Assembly (NCBI GenBank): GCA_963738625.1
Contig: CAVTXH010000002.1
Coordinates: 248,001-312,000 of the forward strand
Direction: 5' to 3'
Source: UBA7672 sp963738625
GTDB taxonomy: Bacteria; Pseudomonadota; Alphaproteobacteria; Caulobacterales; Hyphomonadaceae
Length of the DNA: 64,000 nucleotides
Every line of letters starts with the position of its first letter. Position 1 is the first letter of the stretch. The notes beneath the pieces are model-generated. The model saw only the letters and a list, made by a program, of their open reading frames with translations, ran no database searches and was not told the origin of the DNA. Position numbers and translations under genes: made by a program. Shown here piece by piece: positions 55,269-61,981 of the stretch.

Positions 55269-55697
55269 ATGGCGCTTCACATGATCAAGCTGTGCGTCGG
55301 CGTGGAAAACGTCGAGGAACTTGCCGAGTGGCAGGACAAGCGCGCCGCTGAACGCAAGAAAAAGGGCAAGTCGCCCAATCCGTTCCACGACACCCGCATG
55401 CATCCCAAGCGCGCCGAAGAGATGCTCGACGGCGGCTCGCTCTACTGGGTGGTGAAGCACTTCACTATCGTGCGTCAGAAGCTGATCGGCTTCGAGACGG
55501 TGAAGGACAAGGACGGCAAGCCCATGTGCCGCATCCACCTCGACCCTGAACTGGTCCGCACCAGGCCGCGCAAGAAGCGCCCCTTCCAAGGCTGGCGCTA
55601 TCTCGAGCCGGGCGACGCTCCGTCAGACCTCGACGGCAAGGGCCCGGCGCTGTCGGCGGATCTGGAAGCTGCGCTGAAGGAAGCACTGGCCTGGTGA
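55269..55697 (+). CDS. DUF1489 family protein
   Basis: A 142-residue alphaproteobacterial protein of the DUF1489 family: MALHMIKLCVGVENVEELA at the start, TRMHPKRAEEMLDGGSLYWV in the centre, and KRPFQGWRYLEPGDAPSDL near the end are characteristic. No enzymatic motif is visible and the function is unknown. It is probably cytoplasmic. It converges with the HxlR regulator, with 57 bp between them and no clear terminator. Confidence 0.85.
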   Translation: MALHMIKLCVGVENVEELAEWQDKRAAERKKKGKSPNPFHDTRMHPKRAEEMLDGGSLYWVVKHFTIVRQKLIGFETVKDKDGKPMCRIHLDPELVRTRPRKKRPFQGWRYLEPGDAPSDLDGKGPALSADLEAALKEALAW

Positions 55698-55754
55698 AGG
55701 GCTAGGCAGACGCTCCGATGCAGGCATGTACGGGCGCAGTATCGTCGAAGGTTG

Positions 55755-56081
55755 TCACTCGCGCATTGAAGACCGCTTCAAATGCACACGCCCCCAATCA
55801 GCAATACGTTCAAGCACCGGCTGCACAGTTTCTCCGTAGGGAGTCAGTGAGTATTCAACTCGTGGGGGTGTTTCGCCATAGTCCTTCCGCTGGACGACAC
55901 CATCGCGTTCCAGTTCCTTCAGCTGCCGCACCAGAACTTTTTCCGAGATCCAGGGCATGCGACGCTTGAGCTCACCGAACCGGTACGTGCCTTGGGCAAG
56001 GCGGAAAAGAATCCCTGATTTCCATTTTCCACCGAGCACGCCGATAGCGGATTGAATCGGACACTCCGTCTGGTGTTGCAT
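55755..56081 (-). CDS. HxlR family transcriptional regulator
   Basis: A 108-residue winged-helix regulator. It has the HxlR signature with a Cys near the N-terminus (TECPIQSAIGVLGGKWKSGI), a recognition helix in RMPWISEKVLVRQLKELERD, and the wing YGETPPRVEYSLTPYG. Family members often sense electrophiles or aldehydes through that Cys and control a divergent detoxification gene. The divergent gene here encodes an epoxide hydrolase-like enzyme, which fits. Confidence 0.9.
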   Translation of the reverse strand: MQHQTECPIQSAIGVLGGKWKSGILFRLAQGTYRFGELKRRMPWISEKVLVRQLKELERDGVVQRKDYGETPPRVEYSLTPYGETVQPVLERIADWGRVHLKRSSMRE

Positions 56082-56101
56082 CGCGCACTCCAGGGCACAG
56101 A

Positions 56102-56119
56102 CAAGTTTGCCAGTACTTG
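56102..56119. promoter_or_regulatory. Possible HxlR operator in divergent promoter
   Basis: CAAGT (56102-56106) and ACTTG (56115-56119) form an inverted repeat with an 8-base spacer, giving an AAGT-N8-ACTT pattern. It lies in the ~90 bp between the HxlR regulator and the epoxide hydrolase gene. The arms are short, so chance cannot be ruled out; position and symmetry are the only support. Confidence 0.35.
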
Positions 56120-56174
56120 CTTGGCCGTGACGCTAATTTAGCTTTGCGCTGTGTATGCGGACAAGTGGGCGCCG

Positions 56175-57425
56175 ATGGTTCGCGCAAACGATCACAATAG
56201 ACCACATGGCATTGATCGCCGACACGCGATCCTGTTTGCGGGCGCAGCTGCTGCTTGTTCACATGTTGATGCATTGGGCACCGGAGGACCAGGCGCGATG
56301 GCCGTAGAAAGATTCGATATAGATGTAGCGCCTGCCGCCATCGCTGAGCTGAAGCGCAGGCTTTCCGCCACGCGATTTCCCGATCAGATCGCAGGATCGG
56401 GCTGGAGCTACGGCGCCGACATCGCCTATCTCAAAGACCTTGTCGATTACTGGGGCAAGGGTTTCAACTGGGAGGCGCAACAGGCGCGGTTGAACGAACG
56501 CGATCATTTCAGGGCGAGCATCGATGGCCTGAAGATTCATTTCCTGCATGCGAAATCGGGCGATCCGAATGGGATCCCGCTGCTGATGTTGCATGGATGG
56601 CCGTCCAGCTTCGTGCAGATGATGGACATCATTCCGCTATTGGTAACCCGATCGGGCGAGGGGCCTTCCTTCGACGTCGTCGTGGCGTCACTTCCGGGTT
56701 ACGGCTTTTCCGAAATTCCCACCAAACCCGGTATGAGCCCCAGCGCCATCGCGCCCTTGATGCACAAGCTGATGACCGACGTTCTCGGCTATCAACGATA
56801 CGGCATTCGGTCCAGCGATCTCGGCGCCGGCGTTGCAGCGTCGATGGCCGCGAATTTCCCCGCTTCGATCATTGGTTCTCATACGGGCGGCACCAATCCG
56901 TGGCTGCAGGGCGAGATTCCAAAAGACTTGACCGCGGACGAGAAGACGTTCGTCGCCGCCGCGCAAGCGTGGATGCAGCAGGAAATGGCGTATGCGCAGC
57001 TTCATTCCACCAAGCCGCAGACGCTTGCGGTAGGTTTGAACGACTCGCCCGCCGGCCTTGCGTCCTGGGTTGTCGAAAAGTTCCAGAAATGGACCGACAA
57101 TGGCGGGACGATCGAAAGCGTGATTGCGAGGGATGCACTTCTGACGAATCTGACGATCTACTGGGTGACCCAGACGATCGGCTCGTCTATGCGCCTCTAC
57201 TACGAAGCTGTTCGCGATCAAGGCGGCTGGGCGCAGCCAAAGGCGCCCGTTGGCTACCTGATGCCGAAGCATGACATGTTCCCGACGCCGCGAAGCTGGA
57301 TCGAACGTCAGGGACCGGTGATTCACTGGACCGAGACCGAGAACGGCGGACATTTTCTCGAATGGGAACAGCCAGCAATCGTCGCCAACGATTTACGAAG
57401 CTTCTTCGGCAAGCTGACGACATAA
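56175..57425 (+). CDS. Epoxide hydrolase-like alpha/beta hydrolase (EHN domain)
   Basis: A 416-residue protein. A possible Tat or secretion signal is present (RRHAILFAGAAAACS), followed by the EHN epoxide-hydrolase N-terminal domain (DIDVAPAAIAELKRRLSATR) and an alpha/beta hydrolase core. The oxyanion motif is HGWPSSF, the nucleophile Asp is in SSDLGAGVA (where relatives have GGDWG), and the catalytic His is in GGHFLEWEQP. The start is unclear: ATG 56175, GTG 56151 or, without a signal, ATG 56298. It is divergent from the HxlR regulator, which probably controls it. Confidence 0.8.
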   Translation: MVRANDHNRPHGIDRRHAILFAGAAAACSHVDALGTGGPGAMAVERFDIDVAPAAIAELKRRLSATRFPDQIAGSGWSYGADIAYLKDLVDYWGKGFNWEAQQARLNERDHFRASIDGLKIHFLHAKSGDPNGIPLLMLHGWPSSFVQMMDIIPLLVTRSGEGPSFDVVVASLPGYGFSEIPTKPGMSPSAIAPLMHKLMTDVLGYQRYGIRSSDLGAGVAASMAANFPASIIGSHTGGTNPWLQGEIPKDLTADEKTFVAAAQAWMQQEMAYAQLHSTKPQTLAVGLNDSPAGLASWVVEKFQKWTDNGGTIESVIARDALLTNLTIYWVTQTIGSSMRLYYEAVRDQGGWAQPKAPVGYLMPKHDMFPTPRSWIERQGPVIHWTETENGGHFLEWEQPAIVANDLRSFFGKLTT

Positions 57426-57946
57426 GAGACCTCGAGCGTGTCGAAGTGAAATCGCGCGGCGCATTACGGGCGTGGTTGAAGGCGAACCACAACCAATCCG
57501 AGGGTATCTGGCTGGTCACCTACAAGAAGACTGCAGGACGCAGCTATCTGCCGTACGATGACATCGTCGAAGAAGCGCTGGCATTTGGCTGGGTGGACAG
57601 TCTGCCGCGTGTCCTTGACGAGGAAAGGTCGATGAGACGGCTTTCGCCTCGAAAGCCTGGCAGCACCTCGTCGCTAGCCAACCGGGGCCGGATCGACAAG
57701 CTTCTAGCCGCTGGCCTGATGCACCCCGCCGGGCTTGCCAAGGTCGAACTGGCCAAGCGCAACGGCAATTGGAGGCGAACATCTGCAGCCGAGAGCGGGC
57801 GCCTACCGGCCAATCTTGCGAAGGCGCTGTCGGCAAACCCGATAGCGAAGCGCAATTTCGATTCTTTTCCGCCATCCTCAAAGCGGATCATTCTCGAATG
57901 GATCAATTCCGCAAAGGGGCCCGATGCGCGCGCGGCGGATCGCTGA
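57362..57946 (+). CDS. YdeI/OmpD-associated family protein, C-terminus lost by frame break
   Basis: A 194-residue product of the YdeI / bacteriocin-protection family: EGIWLVTYKKTAGRSYLPYD, VEEALAFGWVDSLPRVLDEE and RRLSPRKPGSTSSLANRGRI are diagnostic, and FPPSSKRIILEWINSAKGP is the usual C-terminal helix region. The expected basic tail is missing in this frame but present in the +1 register as RRIAETTEKAAKNIRA, up to a stop at 58005. A two-base loss in the GC run at 57925-57933 would explain it. The start is uncertain: ATG 57362 overlaps the previous gene by 64 bp, while GTG 57446 would lie after it. Confidence 0.7.
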   Translation: MGTASNRRQRFTKLLRQADDIRDLERVEVKSRGALRAWLKANHNQSEGIWLVTYKKTAGRSYLPYDDIVEEALAFGWVDSLPRVLDEERSMRRLSPRKPGSTSSLANRGRIDKLLAAGLMHPAGLAKVELAKRNGNWRRTSAAESGRLPANLAKALSANPIAKRNFDSFPPSSKRIILEWINSAKGPDARAADR

Positions 57947-58094
57947 GACAACAGAAAAGGCTGCCAAGAACATCCGCGCGCATCATTTTCGCCAGCCATC
58001 AAGCTAGTCGGCTGGTCAAGCCGACAGCAACCGGGCTGCGCCGATGCCGAACATTAGGCGCGACTCAAGGCGCCGCCTCTTAGGTGCGATACGC

Positions 58095-58970
58095 TTACTT
58101 CCTCTGAAACCCCATATTGTCGATCAGCCGCGTCTTGCCCAACCGAGCCGCAACCAGCAGCCGCCCGCTGATGCCCGGCGGCGCGGTCTCCGCGCCAAAC
58201 GGTGCAAGCGTGTCGGCGCGGCGCGCTTCGACATAGTCGACGCTCGCATAGCCCGCCGCCATCAGCGCAGCCTTCGCGGCGTCGGTGGCGACGCGGATCG
58301 TCTCTCCGGCCTCGATCTTCACCGCCGCCTTGCGCATCACACGCGAGACCTCGACAGCCTGGGCGCGCTCTTCGGTGGAGAGGTACGCGTTGCGTGACGA
58401 CATCGCCAAACCATCCGCCTCGCGCACCGTCGGCCCGCCCAGGATCTCGATGCCGAAGCCGAGGTCCTGCGACATGCGCTTAATGACGAGCAGCTGCTGG
58501 TAATCCTTTTCTCCAAATACAGCCACGTCAGGGCTGACGTGCAGAAACAATCTGCTAACCACGCTGGCGACGCCTTCGAAGAAGTGCGGCCGCACTTCGC
58601 CCTCGAGAATGTGCGACAGGTCTTTCACCAGCACGCGCGTTGAATCGCCCGGCGGATACATTTCGGATGCGGAAGGGCAGTAGCAGAACGTGCAGCCGGC
58701 TTCCGCGAGTTTCCTGAGGTCGCTGTCTTCGTCGCGCGGATAGGTGGCGAGGTCTTCGTGCGCCGCAAACTGCGTGGGGTTAACGAAAATGGAAGAGCAG
58801 GCGACGTCCGCCTTTTCGAGTCCGATACGAATGAGGCTGGTGTGCCCGTCGTGAAGCGCGCCCATCGTCGGCGCAAACGCAATTCGTTTACCAGACGCGC
58901 GAACTGACCTATACCAATCTCTGGCCTCGGCGCGCGTCCTCGCGACTGTGATCGGCGGGCGCTTCGGCAA
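58095..58970 (-). CDS. panC: Pantothenate synthetase
   Basis: PanC ligates pantoate and beta-alanine with ATP. Class I tRNA-synthetase-like motifs are FAPTMGALHDGHTSLIRIG (HIGH-type) and VFGEKDYQQLLVIKRM. VRPHFFEGVASVV and DGLAMSSRNAYLS are also typical. 291 residues. It lies head to head with the SPOR lipoprotein-mipZ pair, the same neighbourhood as I recall from Caulobacter. Confidence 0.95.
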   Translation of the reverse strand: MPKRPPITVARTRAEARDWYRSVRASGKRIAFAPTMGALHDGHTSLIRIGLEKADVACSSIFVNPTQFAAHEDLATYPRDEDSDLRKLAEAGCTFCYCPSASEMYPPGDSTRVLVKDLSHILEGEVRPHFFEGVASVVSRLFLHVSPDVAVFGEKDYQQLLVIKRMSQDLGFGIEILGGPTVREADGLAMSSRNAYLSTEERAQAVEVSRVMRKAAVKIEAGETIRVATDAAKAALMAAGYASVDYVEARRADTLAPFGAETAPPGISGRLLVAARLGKTRLIDNMGFQRK

Positions 58971-59163
58971 GTTCGACCTCGTCTCGTATTGTCTATTCCG
59001 GCCTCGACGGCCTCCTGGGAATCGTTCCGCAAGCGGATTTCAGGAGCGCGCTTCTAAGCCGTTACGGCCGGCCAGATCAATCGTGCCAGACAATGGCGTT
59101 AGATCAGCGTGGCGTTGCGTGATGCTTTATTGGTCCTTAACCGGCGGAGCCGATCTTGGGTGG

Positions 59164-59802
59164 ATGCGTTGGCAGCTCGTTAGCTATCTAAAGTTTGTAG
59201 CGTTCAGTGTTGCTGCACTGGGGCTTTCCGCCTGCGCCCGCATGCAGCTGTCCGATCCCACCCAGTTCGCGATCGAGCCGATGTTCGGCGATCCGCCCGA
59301 AGCGGGCGCCATGGCGACTGCCCCCCAACCCGTGGAGAGCGAAGCCGAGCGGATCGAGAAGCTCGAGGCCCAGATGGCCATGCTGAGCGCCGATGTGGCC
59401 AATATCCGCACCGCCCTGGCCGTGATGGGGCCGCTGCCAGACCCTGGCGCCGGGCTGGTCCAGGCCACTTTCCCCGAAGCCGCCAAGCCCGCTGGCGGCC
59501 GGATGGCGGCGTCGGCGCGTCTGTATGCTCCGGCGCCCGAGATGGGCGAGGGCGGCAGGTCGCTGTTCTACGAGGCCGAGCTGGGCTCGTTCCGCTCCAG
59601 GCCGGCGGCCGAGGCCGGCTGGCGCCGCATTGCCGGGGAGGCCGGAATGTCCGGCGTTAACCCCCGGTTTACCGAAACTGGCGCCGAAACAAGGCTGTCG
59701 GTTGGGCCTTTCGCCAGCGAGGCGGCAGTGGACGTATTGTGTGTTGATCTCTCGGCTCTGGCCGGCGCGTGCCGTGTGACGGCGCCGGTGCGGGCGTATT
59801 GA
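59164..59802 (+). CDS. SPOR-domain lipoprotein
   Basis: A 212-residue protein with a lipoprotein signal from ATG 59164 (MRWQLVSYLKFVAFSVAALG, lipobox LSAC). After the Cys comes a coiled-coil stretch (SEAERIEKLEAQMAMLSADV), a Pro/Ala linker, and a C-terminal SPOR-like fold (FYEAELGSFRSRPAAEAGW; ETRLSVGPFASEAAVDVLC). SPOR domains bind glycan denuded of stem peptides at division sites. The gene ends 4-19 bp before mipZ and is likely co-transcribed with it, which suggests a division-site role. The start choice rests on the signal peptide. Confidence 0.75.
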   Translation: MRWQLVSYLKFVAFSVAALGLSACARMQLSDPTQFAIEPMFGDPPEAGAMATAPQPVESEAERIEKLEAQMAMLSADVANIRTALAVMGPLPDPGAGLVQATFPEAAKPAGGRMAASARLYAPAPEMGEGGRSLFYEAELGSFRSRPAAEAGWRRIAGEAGMSGVNPRFTETGAETRLSVGPFASEAAVDVLCVDLSALAGACRVTAPVRAY

Positions 59803-59821
59803 TCGTATGGCCGAGGGAATC

Positions 59822-60700
59822 ATGACCGCCACAGCGTCCGGCGCCGTCCTGGAAGGCGACTCCACAGCCAGCACCCGCCTGGCCCACGCCATAGTCATCG
59901 GCAACGAGAAGGGCGGCGCCGGCAAATCTACGGTCGCCATGCACCTCTCCATCGCTCTGCTGCGCATGGGGATGAAGGTCGGGATCATGGATCTCGACGT
60001 GCGCCAGCGCTCCCTGGCCCGTTACCTCGAGAACCGCTCGCGCTGGGTGCGCAACACTGGCGCCTCCCTGCCTATCCCGGAGATGGTCCGTATCGACGCC
60101 AGCCAGGCCCGCGACCTGGACGCCGCGGAGGCCGAGGAGGCCAAGCACTTCCACGACAGTCTTCGGCGCCTGTCCGCCAAGTGCAATTTCATCATCATCG
60201 ACGCCCCGGGCGGCGACACCTTCCTGTCGCGCACCGCCCATTCGGCGGCCGACACATTGATAACGCCGCTTAACGATAGCTTCGTAGACTTCGACCTCCT
60301 GGGCGATGTCGATCCGCACACCCTCGAAGTCGCGCGGCCGAGCTATTACGCCGAGCTGGTCTGGGACTGCCGGAAGAAGAAGGCGCAGGCGACCCGCAAG
60401 CCGATCGACTGGGTTGTCATGCGCAACCGCATGTCGCCGCTCGACGCCAAGAACAAGCAGCGGGTTGGTGAAGCGCTCGAAAACCTGTCGCGCCGCATCG
60501 GCTTCCGCATCGCGCCCGGCCTCAGTGAACGCGTCATTTACCGTGAACTGTTCCCGATGGGCCTCAGCCTGCTGGATCTAACCGACGCCGGCTCCGGCGT
60601 TCCCTTCACGATGAGCCACGTCGCCGCCCGCCAGGAAATCCGCGACCTGATGATCGTCCTGAAACTCCCCGGCCTCGAAGGCCGCGAGATGAACTTCTAG
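59822..60700 (+). CDS. mipZ: MipZ-type division-plane positioning ATPase
   Basis: A 292-residue ParA/MinD-superfamily ATPase. The deviant Walker A is GNEKGGAGKSTVAMHL; MDLDVRQRSLARYLENR is the MipZ-type A' region; FIIIDAPGGDTFLSR is Walker B; and NDSFVDFDLLGDVDPHTLEV is diagnostic of MipZ. In Caulobacter, MipZ binds ParB at the poles and inhibits FtsZ, placing the ring at midcell. ATG 59822 is preferred because GAGGGAA lies just before it; ATG 59807 is possible. It lies between a SPOR lipoprotein and a repeat-rich non-coding stretch. Confidence 0.92.
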   Translation: MTATASGAVLEGDSTASTRLAHAIVIGNEKGGAGKSTVAMHLSIALLRMGMKVGIMDLDVRQRSLARYLENRSRWVRNTGASLPIPEMVRIDASQARDLDAAEAEEAKHFHDSLRRLSAKCNFIIIDAPGGDTFLSRTAHSAADTLITPLNDSFVDFDLLGDVDPHTLEVARPSYYAELVWDCRKKKAQATRKPIDWVVMRNRMSPLDAKNKQRVGEALENLSRRIGFRIAPGLSERVIYRELFPMGLSLLDLTDAGSGVPFTMSHVAARQEIRDLMIVLKLPGLEGREMNF

Positions 60701-60732
60701 GATCGGCACGCCAACCCACTCTGGCGCCAGCA

Positions 60733-60875
60733 CGTCCCACCACCACCTCCACAACCGCTCATCCCGACGAAAGTCGGGACCTAGGGCTGACGCCAAGGCT
60801 TGTTCAGGCTTGGGGCTGCAGCCCCAGGTCAGAACAAGGCTCAACACGGTACCTGGATCCCGGCTTTCGCCGGGA
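60733..60875 (-). repeat. ~125-bp composite palindromic element, copy 2 (reverse)
   Basis: Reverse-oriented relative of 9752-9876. It carries TCCCGACGAAAGTCGGGA at 60762-60779 and TCCCGGCTTTCGCCGGGA at 60858-60875. On the minus strand the interior GCGTCAGCCCTAGGTCCCGA and the flank GGTGGTGGGACG match copy 1. This copy is a little longer, and one palindrome differs by compensating bases that keep the hairpin, which indicates selection or a shared replication mechanism for the structure. Confidence 0.75.
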
Positions 60876-60913
60876 CGAGCGGGTGAAGGTGTCCTGTGAA
60901 ATGGCCCGATGCG

Positions 60914-61247
60914 TGTTGGCGCCAACACCCCATCAAGCGATCCCACGGTCTCTTCGCAGCCCTGCGGAGACCCGCGACAGCCGTCCCGGCTTGCGAACGC
61001 AGGCTGAAAGCGCCCCATCCACGTTGGCGCCAACCGCCATCAGACGATTCCATGGGCGCTCCGCACTCCGGCAACGGTCGCGACCGGCCGTCCTGGCCTG
61101 CGAACGCATGCTGAAAACGCCCGAACCAGGTTGGCGCCAACGAAGGTCAGACATTTCAAGAGGCCTTCCGTACCGTTCCGGCACAGCGGCGGGGTGCTAA
61201 AGACTGCAAACACAGCATGGACGCGGCCGATGCCGGTTGGCGCCAAC
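60914..61247. repeat. Tandem array of GTTGGCGCCAAC palindromes every ~107 bp
   Basis: The perfect 12-bp palindrome GTTGGCGCCAAC occurs at 60914, 61023, 61130 and 61236, spaced 109, 107 and 106 bp. The sequence between is also repeated but diverged: units 1 and 2 share TGCGAACGCA followed by GCTGAAA and CGCCC, and unit 3 keeps traces of it. The palindrome itself is unchanged in all four. It is far from CRISPR-like in unit size and palindrome length. Function unknown. Confidence 0.8.
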
Positions 61248-61583
61248 GTGCGTCAGCCGAATCTTCGGCGCGTTCGCAGTCCTGACGGCCTGGCGCGGCA
61301 TCCGAAGTAACGTTCCGGTAGTGCCGCTCGCCTGTTAGCGTTGATGGGTAGTTCCCAAGTAGAGAGCGGGGGTCTTCCGAAGGGCGAGCGGAAGCGCCAG
61401 ATCGCCGAAGGCGCCGCACCCGAAAGACCCCCATTGCGATTGCCGTATCTTCCGAAATCCAGCTTCCCGCCTGTCAGCCAGGCGCCGTCGCGCTCACTCG
61501 CCTGTCACATGACAGCCGGATAGGCCCATGTTTCCCTGTCTCCATGGTGAAGACGCGCGCCGCGGTGACGAAGACGCGTCGCG

Positions 61584-61973
61584 GTGCGCGTCGCGGCGAC
61601 GAAGGTGACGAAGACGGTGAAGAAGGTGACGAAGACGGTGAAGAAGGTGACGAAGACTGAGAAGGCGGTGAAGAAGGCGGCGAAGCCCGCTGGCGCCAGG
61701 ACGGTGGATGTCCTGAACGTCAATGCGCCCGGCAAGACCTACACGCGGGATGCGGTGAAGTATCAGGCCGCGCGCAAGGCCTTCCTGGCGCTCATGCCCA
61801 CGAAGGCGCCCGGGCTCACCCAGACCGAGATGTTCGAAGCTATGCGCAAGGCGCTGCCGGCGTTCGGCTCGACGTCAGGGTGGTGGATGAAGACCGTCCA
61901 GCTCGACGCCGAGGCGCGCGGGGAGGTCGTCCGCGATGGCGGGAAGCCGTTGCGCTGGCGGAAGGTAAAGTAG
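61584..61973 (+). CDS. DUF6958 family protein with lysine-rich repeat N-terminus
   Basis: A 129-residue protein. Residues about 40-129 match the small DUF6958 family: DVLNVNAPGKTYTRDAVKYQ, GLTQTEMFEAMRKALPAF and WWMKTVQLDAEARGEVVRDG, a likely winged-helix-like fold. The N-terminus is a lysine-rich tail made of three KVTKTVK heptads, encoded by a perfect 21-bp tandem repeat. The GTG at 61584 has no good ribosome-binding site. An ATG at 61544 in another register encodes a similar Lys/Thr/Arg start (MVKTRAAVTKTRR), so the true N-terminus may have been split by a frame break. Confidence 0.65.
   Translation: MRVAATKVTKTVKKVTKTVKKVTKTEKAVKKAAKPAGARTVDVLNVNAPGKTYTRDAVKYQAARKAFLALMPTKAPGLTQTEMFEAMRKALPAFGSTSGWWMKTVQLDAEARGEVVRDGGKPLRWRKVK
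61602..61664 (+). repeat. 21-bp tandem repeat within the DUF6958 gene
   Basis: Three head-to-tail copies of a 21-bp unit beginning AAGGTGACGAAGACG lie at 61602, 61623 and 61644. The first two are identical and the third differs near its end. In frame they encode KVTKTVK repeats. A slip here changes the tail by seven residues without changing frame. Confidence 0.85.
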
Positions 61974-61981
61974 CCGGAAAC

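Larger units (their letters stand above)
60701..61583. other. Non-coding, repeat-rich stretch downstream of mipZ
   Basis: About 880 bp with no supported gene. It begins with a reverse-oriented copy of the composite palindromic element (60733-60875), continues with the tandem palindrome array (60914-61247), and ends in ~300 bp with no recognisable feature before the DUF6958 gene. Several short frames on both strands follow the repeat units, but the unit length is not a multiple of three and the frames change from copy to copy, so coding is unlikely. Confidence 0.6.

Noticed and set aside
58985..59160. CcrM methylation site (GAATC at 59019) as evidence of cell-cycle control of the mipZ unit
   Set aside because: A five-base motif is too frequent to support regulation without other evidence.
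60578..61140. Short minus-strand frames beginning MAPTW in successive array units
   Set aside because: They arise from the repeat itself; unit length is not a multiple of three, frames shift between units, and no ribosome-binding sites are present.
60914..61247. CRISPR array interpretation of the regularly spaced palindromes
   Set aside because: The constant part is only 12 bp and the spacing ~107 bp; the intervening segments are diverged copies of each other rather than unique spacers, and no cas gene is present.
60914..61247. parS cluster beside mipZ
   Set aside because: The palindrome GTTGGCGCCAAC does not match the usual parS core GTTTCACGTGAAAC, so it is not called a ParB site.
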